From: an uncultured cyanobacterium
GTDB taxonomy: Bacteria > Cyanobacteriota > Vampirovibrionia > Gastranaerophilales > Gastranaerophilaceae
Direction: 5' to 3'
Length of the DNA stretch: 5,072 nucleotides
Assembly: GCA_947073895.1 (NCBI GenBank)
Contig: CAMTNN010000124.1
Location: 1-5,072 of the forward strand
How positions within the stretch are numbered: the stretch's first letter is position 1; the number at the start of each line of letters is the position of its first letter. The position numbers and the translations under genes were made by a program. Below the pieces are notes generated by a model. The model worked only from the letters and a program-made list of their open reading frames with translations. It was not told where the DNA came from and ran no database searches. Below, one piece after another: positions 1-5,044 of this stretch.

Positions 1-546
1 ACCTTTAAATGGCATACCCAATAGTCTTAGTAATTCTCTTGCTTCATCATCTGTATTAGCAGTTGTAATAATAGATACGTTCATACCTTTTACTAAATCA
101 ACTTCTTCATAAGTGATTTCAGGGAACAATGCTTGTTCCTTTAAACCAAGAGTGTAGTTACCACGACCGTCGAAACTCTTTGCAGAGATACCTCTGAAGT
201 CTCTGATACGAGGAAGAACAACACTGATTAGCTTTTGCAAGAAATCATACATTCTTTCGCCACGGATTGTTACCATTGCACCAACCGGCATACCTTCTCT
301 TAATTTGTAAGATGCAATTGATTTTTTAGCTTTGGTAACAACAGCTTTTTGACCAGCAATCTTAGTCAATTGAGCTTCAATAGCGTCAGCGATTTTTGAG
401 TTGTGAGAAGCTTCACCAACACCCATGTTTAAAACGATTTTATGAAGCTTTGGAATCATATGTTCGTTTTCATAACCGAATTTTTCTTTAAGTGCTGCTT
501 TAACTTCTTCGTTGTATTTTGCTCTTAAGCTTTTTGTCTTTGTCAT
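1..546 (-). CDS. rplE: 50S ribosomal protein L5, 3' end cut by window edge
   Basis: L5 binds 5S rRNA and helps form the central protuberance of the 50S subunit, where it contacts the P-site tRNA and the small-subunit head. The reading frame runs from ATG at 546-544 through 182 codons to base 1 without a stop. Family landmarks are [16 protein letters not shown] (about residues 31-46), [15 protein letters not shown] (75-89), [18 protein letters not shown] (117-134), [10 protein letters not shown] (135-144) and the C-terminal helix ending LLGMPFKG. L5 is usually about 180 residues, so only the stop and perhaps a few residues are missing. A Shine-Dalgarno AAGGA lies at 555-559, 8 bases before the start. 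The gene follows rplX after an unusually long 89-base gap. Everything visible is intact, and identification is firm. Confidence 0.96.
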   Translation of the reverse strand, partial: MTKTKSLRAKYNEEVKAALKEKFGYENEHMIPKLHKIVLNMGVGEASHNSKIADAIEAQLTKIAGQKAVVTKAKKSIASYKLREGMPVGAMVTIRGERMYDFLQKLISVVLPRIRDFRGISAKSFDGRGNYTLGLKEQALFPEITYEEVDLVKGMNVSIITTANTDDEARELLRLLGMPFKG

Positions 547-635
547 TTTTCTTTTCCTTTTCTTGAATACGATTAGCGAACGCGTAAGTTTCAATTCACA
601 TTGGCCCCCACCGCCGCCGCGTATTTAATATTAAA
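547..635 (-). promoter_or_regulatory. Long rplX-rplE intergenic region with GC-rich block, possible regulatory RNA
   Basis: This 89-base gap is far longer than most junctions in this cluster. In coding sense it begins directly after the rplX stop with a perfect 12-base palindrome (TTTAATATTAAA, 624-635). A 19-base block at 603-621 follows in which only one base is not G or C. Next comes a small stem CAAU/AUUG closed by a GUGA tetraloop (592-603), and then the rplE Shine-Dalgarno. The ends are bracketed by an inverted repeat (563-571 with 620-628, 8 of 9 matched). In E. coli, S8 binds the spc mRNA at this junction to repress L5 and the genes after it. I could not recognise the S8-binding core here, so a regulatory role is inferred from position and composition. 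Confidence 0.4.
563..628. repeat. Inverted repeat bracketing the GC-rich block upstream of rplE
   Basis: TTGAATACG at 563-571 and CGTATTTAA at 620-628 are inverted copies with one mismatch, separated by 48 bases. In coding-sense RNA the mismatch is A opposite C; in the other strand it would be G-U. The orientation argument that favours an mRNA structure at the other two long gaps therefore does not hold here. The repeat could close a larger stem around the GC-rich block, or it could be chance. Confidence 0.35.
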
Positions 636-974
636 CTATACGTCTAACTGTTCACCGCATTTTTTACAAACGCGTACTTTTTTACCGTCTACCTCTTTGT
701 GAGAGATTCTGGTTGGCTTTTCGCAGCTAGGGCAAACGATCATTACGTTAGATGAATCAAGAGGAGCTTCCTTCTTAATCAATCCGCCTTGAATACCGTA
801 TGCAGGATTAGCTTTTGTAGCCTTGGTAATCATATTAGCACCTTCAACTATTACTTGACCTTCAGTTGGGATTGCTTTTTTAATGTTACCCATTTTTCCT
901 TTATCTTTGCCTGCTGTGATGATAACTCTATCACCAGATTTTACATGCAAGCTTTTTTTATTATTATCTGCCAT
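636..974 (-). CDS. rplX: 50S ribosomal protein L24 with C-terminal zinc-ribbon cysteines
   Basis: L24 is an assembly-initiating protein that binds 23S rRNA domain I near the polypeptide exit. The 112-residue product has the KOW segment at about residues 13-40 (SGDRVIITAGKDKGKMG), followed by the conserved VEGANMITK. At the C-terminus there are two cysteine pairs, C81-P-S-C84 and C103-K-K-C106, in the usual spacing of L24 forms predicted to bind zinc. The start ATG at 974-972 has AGGAG at 981-985, 6 bases upstream. The gene lies 12 bases after rplN, so its Shine-Dalgarno abuts the rplN stop and translational coupling is likely. The stop is TAG. Length and motifs are ordinary, and zinc binding is inferred from the cysteines. 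Confidence 0.97.
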   Translation of the reverse strand: MADNNKKSLHVKSGDRVIITAGKDKGKMGNIKKAIPTEGQVIVEGANMITKATKANPAYGIQGGLIKKEAPLDSSNVMIVCPSCEKPTRISHKEVDGKKVRVCKKCGEQLDV

Positions 975-986
975 GTCTGACTCCTA

Positions 987-1355
987 CTAAATTACTTCCG
1001 GTGCAAGAGAAACAATCTTCATAAAGTTTTTGTCTCTCAATTCCCTTGCTACAGGTCCAAATACACGAGTACCTCTTGGGTTACCGTCTTTGTTAATGAT
1101 TACAGCTGCATTTTCATCAAATCTGATTACAGAACCATCAGCACGTTTGATATCGTGTTTTGTTCTAACGATAACTGCTTTAACAACTTCAGATTTTTTA
1201 ACAGTCATATTAGGAGTTGCATCTTTAACAGTTGCAACTACAACATCACCAACTGCAGCAAATTTCTTGTTTGAGCTACCCATTACACGGATAACTAACA
1301 ATTCTTTAGCACCTGTATTATCTGCTACTACTAGTCTAGTTTCTTGTTGTATCAT
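987..1355 (-). CDS. rplN: 50S ribosomal protein L14
   Basis: L14 binds 23S rRNA at the subunit interface, takes part in an intersubunit bridge, and is the usual docking site for the silencing factor RsfS. The product is 122 residues, the standard family length. It begins [20 protein letters not shown] and carries the signature [14 protein letters not shown] at about residues 93-106, ending with IVSLAPEVI. The frame stays open 9 codons further upstream, to an ATG at 1382-1380. I chose 1355 because MIQQET is the family N-terminus, because AAAGGA at 1365-1370 is correctly placed for it, and because the upstream ATG lies inside a strong hairpin. It follows rpsQ after the longest gap in the window (117 bases). 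In E. coli rplN opens the spc operon, so this gap corresponds to an operon boundary. Confidence 0.97.
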   Translation of the reverse strand: MIQQETRLVVADNTGAKELLVIRVMGSSNKKFAAVGDVVVATVKDATPNMTVKKSEVVKAVIVRTKHDIKRADGSVIRFDENAAVIINKDGNPRGTRVFGPVARELRDKNFMKIVSLAPEVI

Positions 1356-1364
1356 TTTTCCGTT

Positions 1365-1370
1365 TCCTTT
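1365..1370 (-). promoter_or_regulatory. Shine-Dalgarno deciding the rplN start
   Basis: AAAGGA lies 9 bases before ATG 1355-1353 and just after the foot of the hairpin at 1378-1402. It supports the 122-residue L14 rather than the 131-residue reading that would start inside the hairpin. Confidence 0.75.
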
Positions 1371-1377
1371 TTCTTCC

Positions 1378-1402
1378 GTCAAGTCAGTAGCACTGACCTA
1401 AC
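1378..1402 (-). promoter_or_regulatory. 11-bp mRNA hairpin directly upstream of rplN
   Basis: In coding sense, the arms GUUAGGUCAGU (1402-1392) and ACUGACUUGAC (1388-1378) pair over 11 consecutive positions around the loop GCU. Nine pairs are Watson-Crick and two are G-U. On the opposite strand the same two positions would be A opposite C, so the full stem exists only in the rplN mRNA. It ends 7 bases before the Shine-Dalgarno. No U-tract follows, so it is not a standard intrinsic terminator. Control of rplN translation, mRNA protection or a processing signal are the plausible roles; all are inferred. Confidence 0.55.
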
Positions 1403-1416
1403 CTTCTTTTGTTTAC

Positions 1417-1457
1417 CCTCCTGTCCATGAACCTAATGCGATGGCTCACCCCGGAGG
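1417..1457 (-). promoter_or_regulatory. GC-rich mRNA stem with paired CCUCC and GGAGG in the rpsQ-rplN gap
   Basis: In coding sense, CCUCC (1457-1453) is complementary to GGAGG (1421-1417). Inside it, GUGAGCC (1449-1443) pairs with GGUUCAU (1433-1427) over 7 positions, two of them G-U, leaving a 9-base loop and an asymmetric internal loop of 3 and 5 bases. The segment is about 60% GC, well above the neighbouring genes. The GGAGG is an ideal Shine-Dalgarno sequence but is followed by no well-placed start codon. The stem could hide it from ribosomes. The fold was worked out by eye and its function is unknown. Confidence 0.45.
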
Positions 1458-1472
1458 AATTTTTAAAATTTA

Positions 1473-1718
1473 CTACTTAGCTTTTTCTACGATTGATTCA
1501 AGAACCCATCTTTTGCCGCCTGAAATTGGTTTTGATTCGATAATTCTTACTGTATCGCCAATTCCACATTCATTGTTAGCATCATGAGCTTTGTAGTTTT
1601 TATTTGATTCAATAATTTTCTTATATTTTGGGTGTGGATTGTATGAAGCAACTTTTACAACAATTGTTTTGTCCATTTTGTCGCTGATTACTACACCTTG
1701 TTTTTCTTTCTTAGGCAT
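1473..1718 (-). CDS. rpsQ: 30S ribosomal protein S17
   Basis: S17 is a primary 16S rRNA binding protein of OB-fold type that organises the 5' domain of the 30S subunit. The 81-residue product has the expected N-terminal strand GVVISDKMDKTIVVKV (about residues 8-23), the basic HPKYKK turn (29-34) and the C-terminal signature GDTVRIIESKPISGGKRWVL (54-73). The length is typical. The start ATG at 1718-1716 lies inside the end of rpmC, an 8-base overlap. Its Shine-Dalgarno GAGGTG (1723-1728) is embedded in the last codons of rpmC, so the two genes are probably translationally coupled. The stop is TAG. It is followed by the structured 117-base gap before rplN. Confidence 0.97.
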   Translation of the reverse strand: MPKKEKQGVVISDKMDKTIVVKVASYNPHPKYKKIIESNKNYKAHDANNECGIGDTVRIIESKPISGGKRWVLESIVEKAK

Positions 1719-1908
1719 TTGCCACCTCTTTTTCTTTAATTACAGTCTTTGCTTGAGCAATTAAACGTTTTGTTTTAGAAATTTCTGCTGTGTTTTCTAA
1801 TTTATGCATTGATTTCTTGATTCTGCAATCTAACAATTGTTTTTTAGAATCAACAACAAACTGTTTTAACTCTTCAACTGTTTTTTCACGCATTTCACTT
1901 AATTTCAT
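1711..1908 (-). CDS. rpmC: 50S ribosomal protein L29
   Basis: L29 is a small two-helix protein near the nascent-chain exit, next to L23. The 65-residue product begins MKLSEMREKTVEELKQ and is almost wholly alpha-helical and lysine/glutamate-rich, as in the family. The helical hairpin turns near residues 33-40. The frame is open 13 codons further upstream to ATG 1947-1945, but that start would overlap the rplP end by 20 bases, lacks a clear Shine-Dalgarno, and would add a non-family extension ([13 protein letters not shown]). ATG 1908-1906 has AAAGGA at 1919-1924 and matches the family N-terminus. The gene lies 19 bases after rplP and overlaps rpsQ by 8 bases. L29 sequences are variable, so gene order adds weight to the call. 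Confidence 0.94.
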   Translation of the reverse strand: MKLSEMREKTVEELKQFVVDSKKQLLDCRIKKSMHKLENTAEISKTKRLIAQAKTVIKEKEVANA

Positions 1909-1918
1909 TGTTTTATTA

Positions 1919-1924
1919 TCCTTT
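1919..1924 (-). promoter_or_regulatory. Shine-Dalgarno deciding the rpmC start
   Basis: AAAGGA lies 10 bases before ATG 1908-1906, just past the rplP stop. It supports the 65-residue L29 over the 78-residue reading that starts within rplP. Confidence 0.7.
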
Positions 1925-1927
1925 AAC

Positions 1928-2341
1928 TTATACAGATTCTTTTTCAACTACTTTAACTTTGATAGGTAATTTTTGAGCTGCAAGTTCTAATGCTCTAACA
2001 GCTGTTGCTCTATCGAAGTAATCAAGTTCGAAAAGAATTCTGTTTGGTTTTACTACAGCTACCCAGTATTCTACGTTACCTTTACCTGAACCCATACGAG
2101 TTTCAGCAGGTTTTGCAGTAATCGGTTTATCTGGGAATATTTTAATCCAAACGTTACCGCCACGTTTGATTTCACGAGTCATTGCACGTCTTGCTGCTTC
2201 TATCTGACGGCTTGTAATCCAGCCAGGTTCTACAGCTCTTAATGCGTAACGACCAAATTCGAACTCAGTACCTCTTGTTTCAGTACCTTTCATTCTACCT
2301 TTCATCATCTTGCGGTATTTTGTTTTCTTTGGCATTAACAT
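1928..2341 (-). CDS. rplP: 50S ribosomal protein L16
   Basis: L16 sits between the A-site finger and the peptidyl-transferase centre, and is needed late in 50S assembly and for tRNA positioning. The 137-residue product starts [19 protein letters not shown] and has the family core [19 protein letters not shown] (residues 38-56), IFPDKPIT (68-75), ETRMGSGKG (80-88) and VEYWVAVV. It ends with LAAQKLPIK plus a short tail. R82 aligns with the arginine hydroxylated in E. coli L16 (R81); whether it is modified here cannot be seen. Two in-frame ATGs lie two codons apart, and the first is preferred on Shine-Dalgarno spacing. It starts 21 bases after rpsC and ends 19 bases before rpmC. Confidence 0.97.
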   Translation of the reverse strand: MLMPKKTKYRKMMKGRMKGTETRGTEFEFGRYALRAVEPGWITSRQIEAARRAMTREIKRGGNVWIKIFPDKPITAKPAETRMGSGKGNVEYWVAVVKPNRILFELDYFDRATAVRALELAAQKLPIKVKVVEKESV

Positions 2342-2350
2342 TATTATTGT

Positions 2351-2356
2351 TCTCCT
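2351..2356 (-). promoter_or_regulatory. Shine-Dalgarno deciding the rplP start
   Basis: AGGAGA is 9 bases before ATG 2341-2339 and 15 before the second ATG at 2335-2333. The spacing favours the first ATG and a product starting MLMPKK. Confidence 0.7.
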
Positions 2357-2362
2357 AATTTA

Positions 2363-3097
2363 CTATTTTGTTTCTACAGGTCTGCGTTTACCACGTCTAC
2401 CGTTGTTAAATTTTTCACCTGTTGATGGTTTTGAGTCTTTAGATTTGATGTTCATATCTGCTTTTTCACCAGGCATTAAGTTACCTTTGAAAATCCAAAC
2501 TTTAACACCAATCTTACCCATAATTGTATCTGCTTCAGTGAAACCAAAGTCTACATCAGCTCTTAGTGTTTGAAGAGGAATTCTTCCTTCTTTTGCCCAC
2601 TCAGAACGAGCAATTTCAGCACCGCCTAAACGTCCTGATACCATAATTTTGATACCTTGAGCGCCAGCTCTCATTGCTCTTTGCATAGCTTGTTTCATTA
2701 CACGTCTGAATGCTATACGTTTTTCTAGTTGTTGAGCTGCTGCCTCAGCAATCAATTGAGCACTCAAATCAATTCTTGCAACTTCAACCACATTGATGAT
2801 TACCGGTTTACCTAAATATTTAGCAACTTCTGCTTTTAGTTCTTCGATACCTTGTCCGCCTCTGCCTACTACAATACCAGGTTTAGCTGTTACTACTGTA
2901 ATAGTTAAGCTTTGAGATTTTCTATCAATTAGAACTTCTGCAACACCAGCTGCATATAATTTTTTCTTAACAAATTTTCTGATTTTAGCATCTTCTGCTA
3001 CGAATTCAGCATAATCTTTAACTTTTGCATACCATGTGCTTGCCCAAGATCTGATTACACCTACTCTAAATCCGGTTGGATGTGTTTTTTGTCCCAT
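2363..3097 (-). CDS. rpsC: 30S ribosomal protein S3
   Basis: S3 lies in the head of the 30S subunit at the mRNA entry channel and contributes to mRNA unwinding and start-site selection. The 244-residue product opens with MGQKTHPTGFRVGV. It has a type-2 KH domain at about residues 38-107 with the GXXG loop G78-R-G-G81, followed by the S3 C-terminal domain with SGRLGGAEIAR (154-164) and GVKVWIFKGN (197-206). R131, R132 and K135 match the basic residues linked to helicase activity in E. coli S3. The last 25 or so residues form a lysine/arginine-rich low-complexity tail, making the protein about 10 residues longer than in E. coli. AAGGAA at 3105-3110 precedes the ATG, and the gap after rplV is 15 bases. 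Confidence 0.98.
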   Translation of the reverse strand: MGQKTHPTGFRVGVIRSWASTWYAKVKDYAEFVAEDAKIRKFVKKKLYAAGVAEVLIDRKSQSLTITVVTAKPGIVVGRGGQGIEELKAEVAKYLGKPVIINVVEVARIDLSAQLIAEAAAQQLEKRIAFRRVMKQAMQRAMRAGAQGIKIMVSGRLGGAEIARSEWAKEGRIPLQTLRADVDFGFTEADTIMGKIGVKVWIFKGNLMPGEKADMNIKSKDSKPSTGEKFNNGRRGKRRPVETK

Positions 3098-3112
3098 TTT
3101 TTATTTCCTTAT

Positions 3113-3448
3113 TTATTTTGCATCACTAACTTTAACTGTGAGGTGAGATGTACGTTTGAGTCTCTTGTAAATACGACCTTGAGCTCTTGGTTTACCTCTT
3201 TTGTATGATACGCTTTCATCAGCGAAAATTTCAGAAACTTTTAATGCGTCTGATCTTACGCCAGAAAGTTCAAATGCGTTAGCTGCTGCAGCTTTTACGT
3301 TCTTTTCAACTACTCTTGCTGCAAAGTAAGGCATAAAACGTAACATGTCAAGAGCTTCGTTAACAGCTTTACCTCTAACTTCGTTGATAACTCTGCGAAG
3401 TTTTCTTGCTGTCATTTTTATATCTGTTTGTCTTGATTTAGCTTCCAT
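3113..3448 (-). CDS. rplV: 50S ribosomal protein L22
   Basis: L22 contacts all domains of 23S rRNA, and its long beta-hairpin lines the nascent-peptide tunnel, where changes can affect macrolide response and peptide stalling. The 111-residue product has the globular part MTARKLRRVINEVRGK (residues 12-27) and NAFELSG (57-63). The tunnel hairpin follows at about 80-105, with KRGKPRAQGR and KRTSHLTV at the ends. The length is typical, with no visible insertion or deletion in the hairpin. ATG 3448-3446 has AAGGA at 3457-3461, spaced 8 bases. It follows rpsS by 36 AT-rich bases with nothing recognisable in them. Confidence 0.97.
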   Translation of the reverse strand: MEAKSRQTDIKMTARKLRRVINEVRGKAVNEALDMLRFMPYFAARVVEKNVKAAAANAFELSGVRSDALKVSEIFADESVSYKRGKPRAQGRIYKRLKRTSHLTVKVSDAK

Positions 3449-3484
3449 TTTTATTTTCCTTTTTTTTAATTAATTCTTAATCAA

Positions 3485-3763
3485 TTACTTTCTTTTTGCT
3501 GTTTTATCCGCAGCATGACCTTTGTACATTCTAGTCGGTGCGAATTCACCCAATTTGTGTCCAATCATTTGTTCTGTTACATACACTGGAACATGGGTTT
3601 TACCGTTGTGTACAGCAATGGTATGTCCAAGCATATCAGGAATAATCATGGATGCTCTTGACCAAGTCTTAACAACTTTATGTTCTGAATTTTCATTCAT
3701 CTTGTTAATTTTCTTTTGAAGAGCTTCTTCTACGTATGGGCCCTTTTTTAATGAACGTGCCAT
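3485..3763 (-). CDS. rpsS: 30S ribosomal protein S19
   Basis: S19 sits in the 30S head near the A-site tRNA, pairs with S13 and contributes to bridges to the 50S central protuberance. The 92-residue product starts [15 protein letters not shown] and carries the family signature at about residues 38-78: [18 protein letters not shown], then [17 protein letters not shown] and TR. The basic C-terminal tail ends KTAKRK. AAAGGAGA at 3769-3776 is a strong Shine-Dalgarno. The gene is separated from rplB by 96 bases containing a long hairpin, so its translation is less likely to be coupled to rplB than in tightly spaced pairs. Confidence 0.98.
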   Translation of the reverse strand: MARSLKKGPYVEEALQKKINKMNENSEHKVVKTWSRASMIIPDMLGHTIAVHNGKTHVPVYVTEQMIGHKLGEFAPTRMYKGHAADKTAKRK

Positions 3764-3812
3764 TAATTTCTCCTTTGTATTATTTATAATAATGTTTGTA
3801 AATTTAAAATTT

Positions 3813-3850
3813 GCTAGCAGGAGGGTAAAATATTATTTTACCCTGCCAGC
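3813..3850 (-). promoter_or_regulatory. Long mRNA hairpin just downstream of rplB
   Basis: In coding sense, GCUGGCAG (3850-3843) pairs with CUGCUAGC (3820-3813), including one G-U. GGUAAAAU... continues the stem above a 3-base bulge (3821-3823), with GGUAAAA (3842-3836) opposite UUUUACC (3830-3824), one more closing A-U pair and a 3-base loop. About 16 pairs form in all. The only non-Watson-Crick pair is G-U in the mRNA strand and A opposite C in the other strand. The stem begins 9 bases past the rplB stop. The bases after it are AAATTTTAAATTT, not a clean U-run, and rpsS follows 49 bases later. It is therefore more likely an attenuator, processing or stability element than a full terminator; the role is inferred. 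Confidence 0.6.
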
Positions 3851-3859
3851 TTTAAGCAA

Positions 3860-4687
3860 TTATTTTTTTCTTCTTCTAACGATAAGTTTATCAGAAGCTT
3901 TATTTTTCTTTCTTGTTTTATAACCAAGAGCTGGTTTACCCCAAGGTGTTTTAGGGTGTCCGCCAGGACCTGTTTTACCTTCACCACCACCGTGAGGGTG
4001 ATCGCAAGGGTTCATTGTTACACCACGTACTGTAGGTCTAACGCCCATGTATCTTTTTCTACCTGCTTTACCAATTTTCAAGTTCTTGAATTCTGAGTTA
4101 CCAAGTGTACCAACTGTTGCCATACACTCTTTTCTAACCATTCTCATTTCACCTGAAGGTAATTTAACAGTTACATAGTTTCCTTCTTTAGCCATAACTT
4201 GTGCAAAGTTACCTGCTGAACGAACCATTTTACCGCCTCTGCCAGGGATTAATTCCAAGTTGTGTACAATTGTACCAAGTGGAATTAATTCTAAAGGTAA
4301 AGCGTTACCTGTTTGGATAGGTGCCTCTGGACCGCTTACGATTATATCGCCTACGTTAAGTCCTTCCGGAGTTAAGATATATCTTTTTTCACCGTCTGCA
4401 TAGAAAACTAATGAAATTCTAACATTTCTGTTTGGATCATATTCAATAGTTTTAACTGTTGCAGGTACACCGAATTTTTCTCTTTTGAAGTCGATGATAC
4501 GGTAAGATTGTTTAACACCGCCACCTTTATGTCTACAAGTGATTCTACCGGTATTGTTACGACCGCTAGTCTTGTTTAATTTCTTCAATAAAGATTTTTC
4601 AGGAGTTGAAGTAGTGATTTCTTGATAATCACTCTTTGTCATACCTCTTTGTCCCGGAGATGTCGGATTAATTTTACGAATTGCCAT
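3860..4687 (-). CDS. rplB: 50S ribosomal protein L2
   Basis: L2 is one of the most conserved 50S proteins and is needed for subunit association, tRNA binding and peptidyl-transferase activity. The 275-residue product has the N-terminal RNA-binding OB-fold (about residues 40-120, with [11 protein letters not shown] and YRIIDFKRE), the KOW/SH3-like domain (about 125-200, with GNALPL and [12 protein letters not shown]) and the C-terminal [13 protein letters not shown] (225-237). That last stretch contains the conserved histidine pair H230/H232; E. coli H229 is in the same motif. It ends with the basic tail KLIVRRRKK. Position 228 is cysteine where valine is common. The [14 protein letters not shown] and GNALPL wording resembles cyanobacterial L2. 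AGGAGA at 4695-4700 precedes the ATG. Confidence 0.98.
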   Translation of the reverse strand: MAIRKINPTSPGQRGMTKSDYQEITTSTPEKSLLKKLNKTSGRNNTGRITCRHKGGGVKQSYRIIDFKREKFGVPATVKTIEYDPNRNVRISLVFYADGEKRYILTPEGLNVGDIIVSGPEAPIQTGNALPLELIPLGTIVHNLELIPGRGGKMVRSAGNFAQVMAKEGNYVTVKLPSGEMRMVRKECMATVGTLGNSEFKNLKIGKAGRKRYMGVRPTVRGVTMNPCDHPHGGGEGKTGPGGHPKTPWGKPALGYKTRKKNKASDKLIVRRRKK

Positions 4688-4735
4688 TTTATTTTCTCCT
4701 ATAATTATCTTTTTGGCTATTTACATTTGATTTGA

Positions 4736-5044
4736 CTAGATAGCAGTCAATTCTTCAATTGGATCACCTTCAATAGTTACGATTGCTTTTTTAGAAGAAT
4801 CTGTTCTACCGAATTTGTAACCCATTCTTTTTTCGTGTGATGGCATATAAACTGTTCTAACTTTCTTAACTTTTCTGCCAGGGAAAGCTAATTCTACAGC
4901 CTGAGCGATTTCAACTTTTGTAGCGTTCATATTTACTTCAAAAGTGTATTGACCCAAAGTTGTTGCCATCATTGATTTTTCAGTTACGATTGGTCTTTTA
5001 ATAACATCGTATAATTTTTCTATGTTTGTTCTATCTTTACTCAT
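4736..5044 (-). CDS. rplW: 50S ribosomal protein L23
   Basis: L23 binds 23S rRNA domain III at the tunnel exit and is the docking site for trigger factor and the signal recognition particle. The 102-residue product has the N-terminal family motif IKRPIVTEKSM (residues 15-25), the central TFEVNMNATKVEIAQAVELAF (34-54) and KVKKVRTVYMPSHEKRMGY (58-76), where the extended loop lies. It finishes with KKAIVTIEGDPIE. The length is typical. The ATG at 5044-5042 shares its A with the TAA that ends the preceding frame (TAATG), so coupling to rplD is likely. AAAGG at 5053-5057 is 8 bases upstream. A 48-base gap without recognisable structure separates it from rplB. Confidence 0.97.
   Translation of the reverse strand: MSKDRTNIEKLYDVIKRPIVTEKSMMATTLGQYTFEVNMNATKVEIAQAVELAFPGRKVKKVRTVYMPSHEKRMGYKFGRTDSSKKAIVTIEGDPIEELTAI

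Noticed and set aside
565..594. Possible internal promoter before rplE: TTGAAA (589-594), 17-base spacer, CGTATT (566-571).
   Set aside because: The -35-like hexamer is good but the -10 matches only three of six positions. That is too weak to call.
789..980. Plus-strand open frame opposite rplX.
   Set aside because: It is antisense to a conserved gene, has no recognisable family, and has a composition typical of a shadow frame.
1356..1382. Nine-residue N-terminal extension of rplN from ATG at 1382-1380.
   Set aside because: The extension lacks family similarity, its start lies inside the hairpin stem, and the internal ATG has the correctly spaced Shine-Dalgarno and the standard L14 length.
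1030..1401. Plus-strand open frame opposite rplN, 123 codons.
   Set aside because: It lies wholly opposite L14 and its upstream leader. Its serine/threonine-rich sequence is what reading L14 backwards gives.
1909..1947. Thirteen-residue extension of rpmC that overlaps the end of rplP.
   Set aside because: It has no clear ribosome binding site and does not look like L29. The downstream ATG fits the family and has AAAGGA in place.
2310..2573. Plus-strand open frame with a hydrophobic N-terminus opposite rplP and rpsC.
   Set aside because: The apparent membrane segment comes from AT-rich antisense of the junction. The rest is antisense to S3.
3522..3719. Plus-strand open frame opposite rpsS.
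   Set aside because: It is fully antisense to S19, with no supporting motif.
3813..3850. The rplB-rpsS hairpin as a classical intrinsic terminator.
   Set aside because: In the coding direction the stem is followed by AAATTTTAAATTT rather than a U-run, and essential ribosomal genes follow in the same direction.
4688..4735. Start-stop ATG-TAA and TCAAA repeats in the rplW-rplB gap.
   Set aside because: These are short AT-rich coincidences with no ribosome binding site or structure around them.
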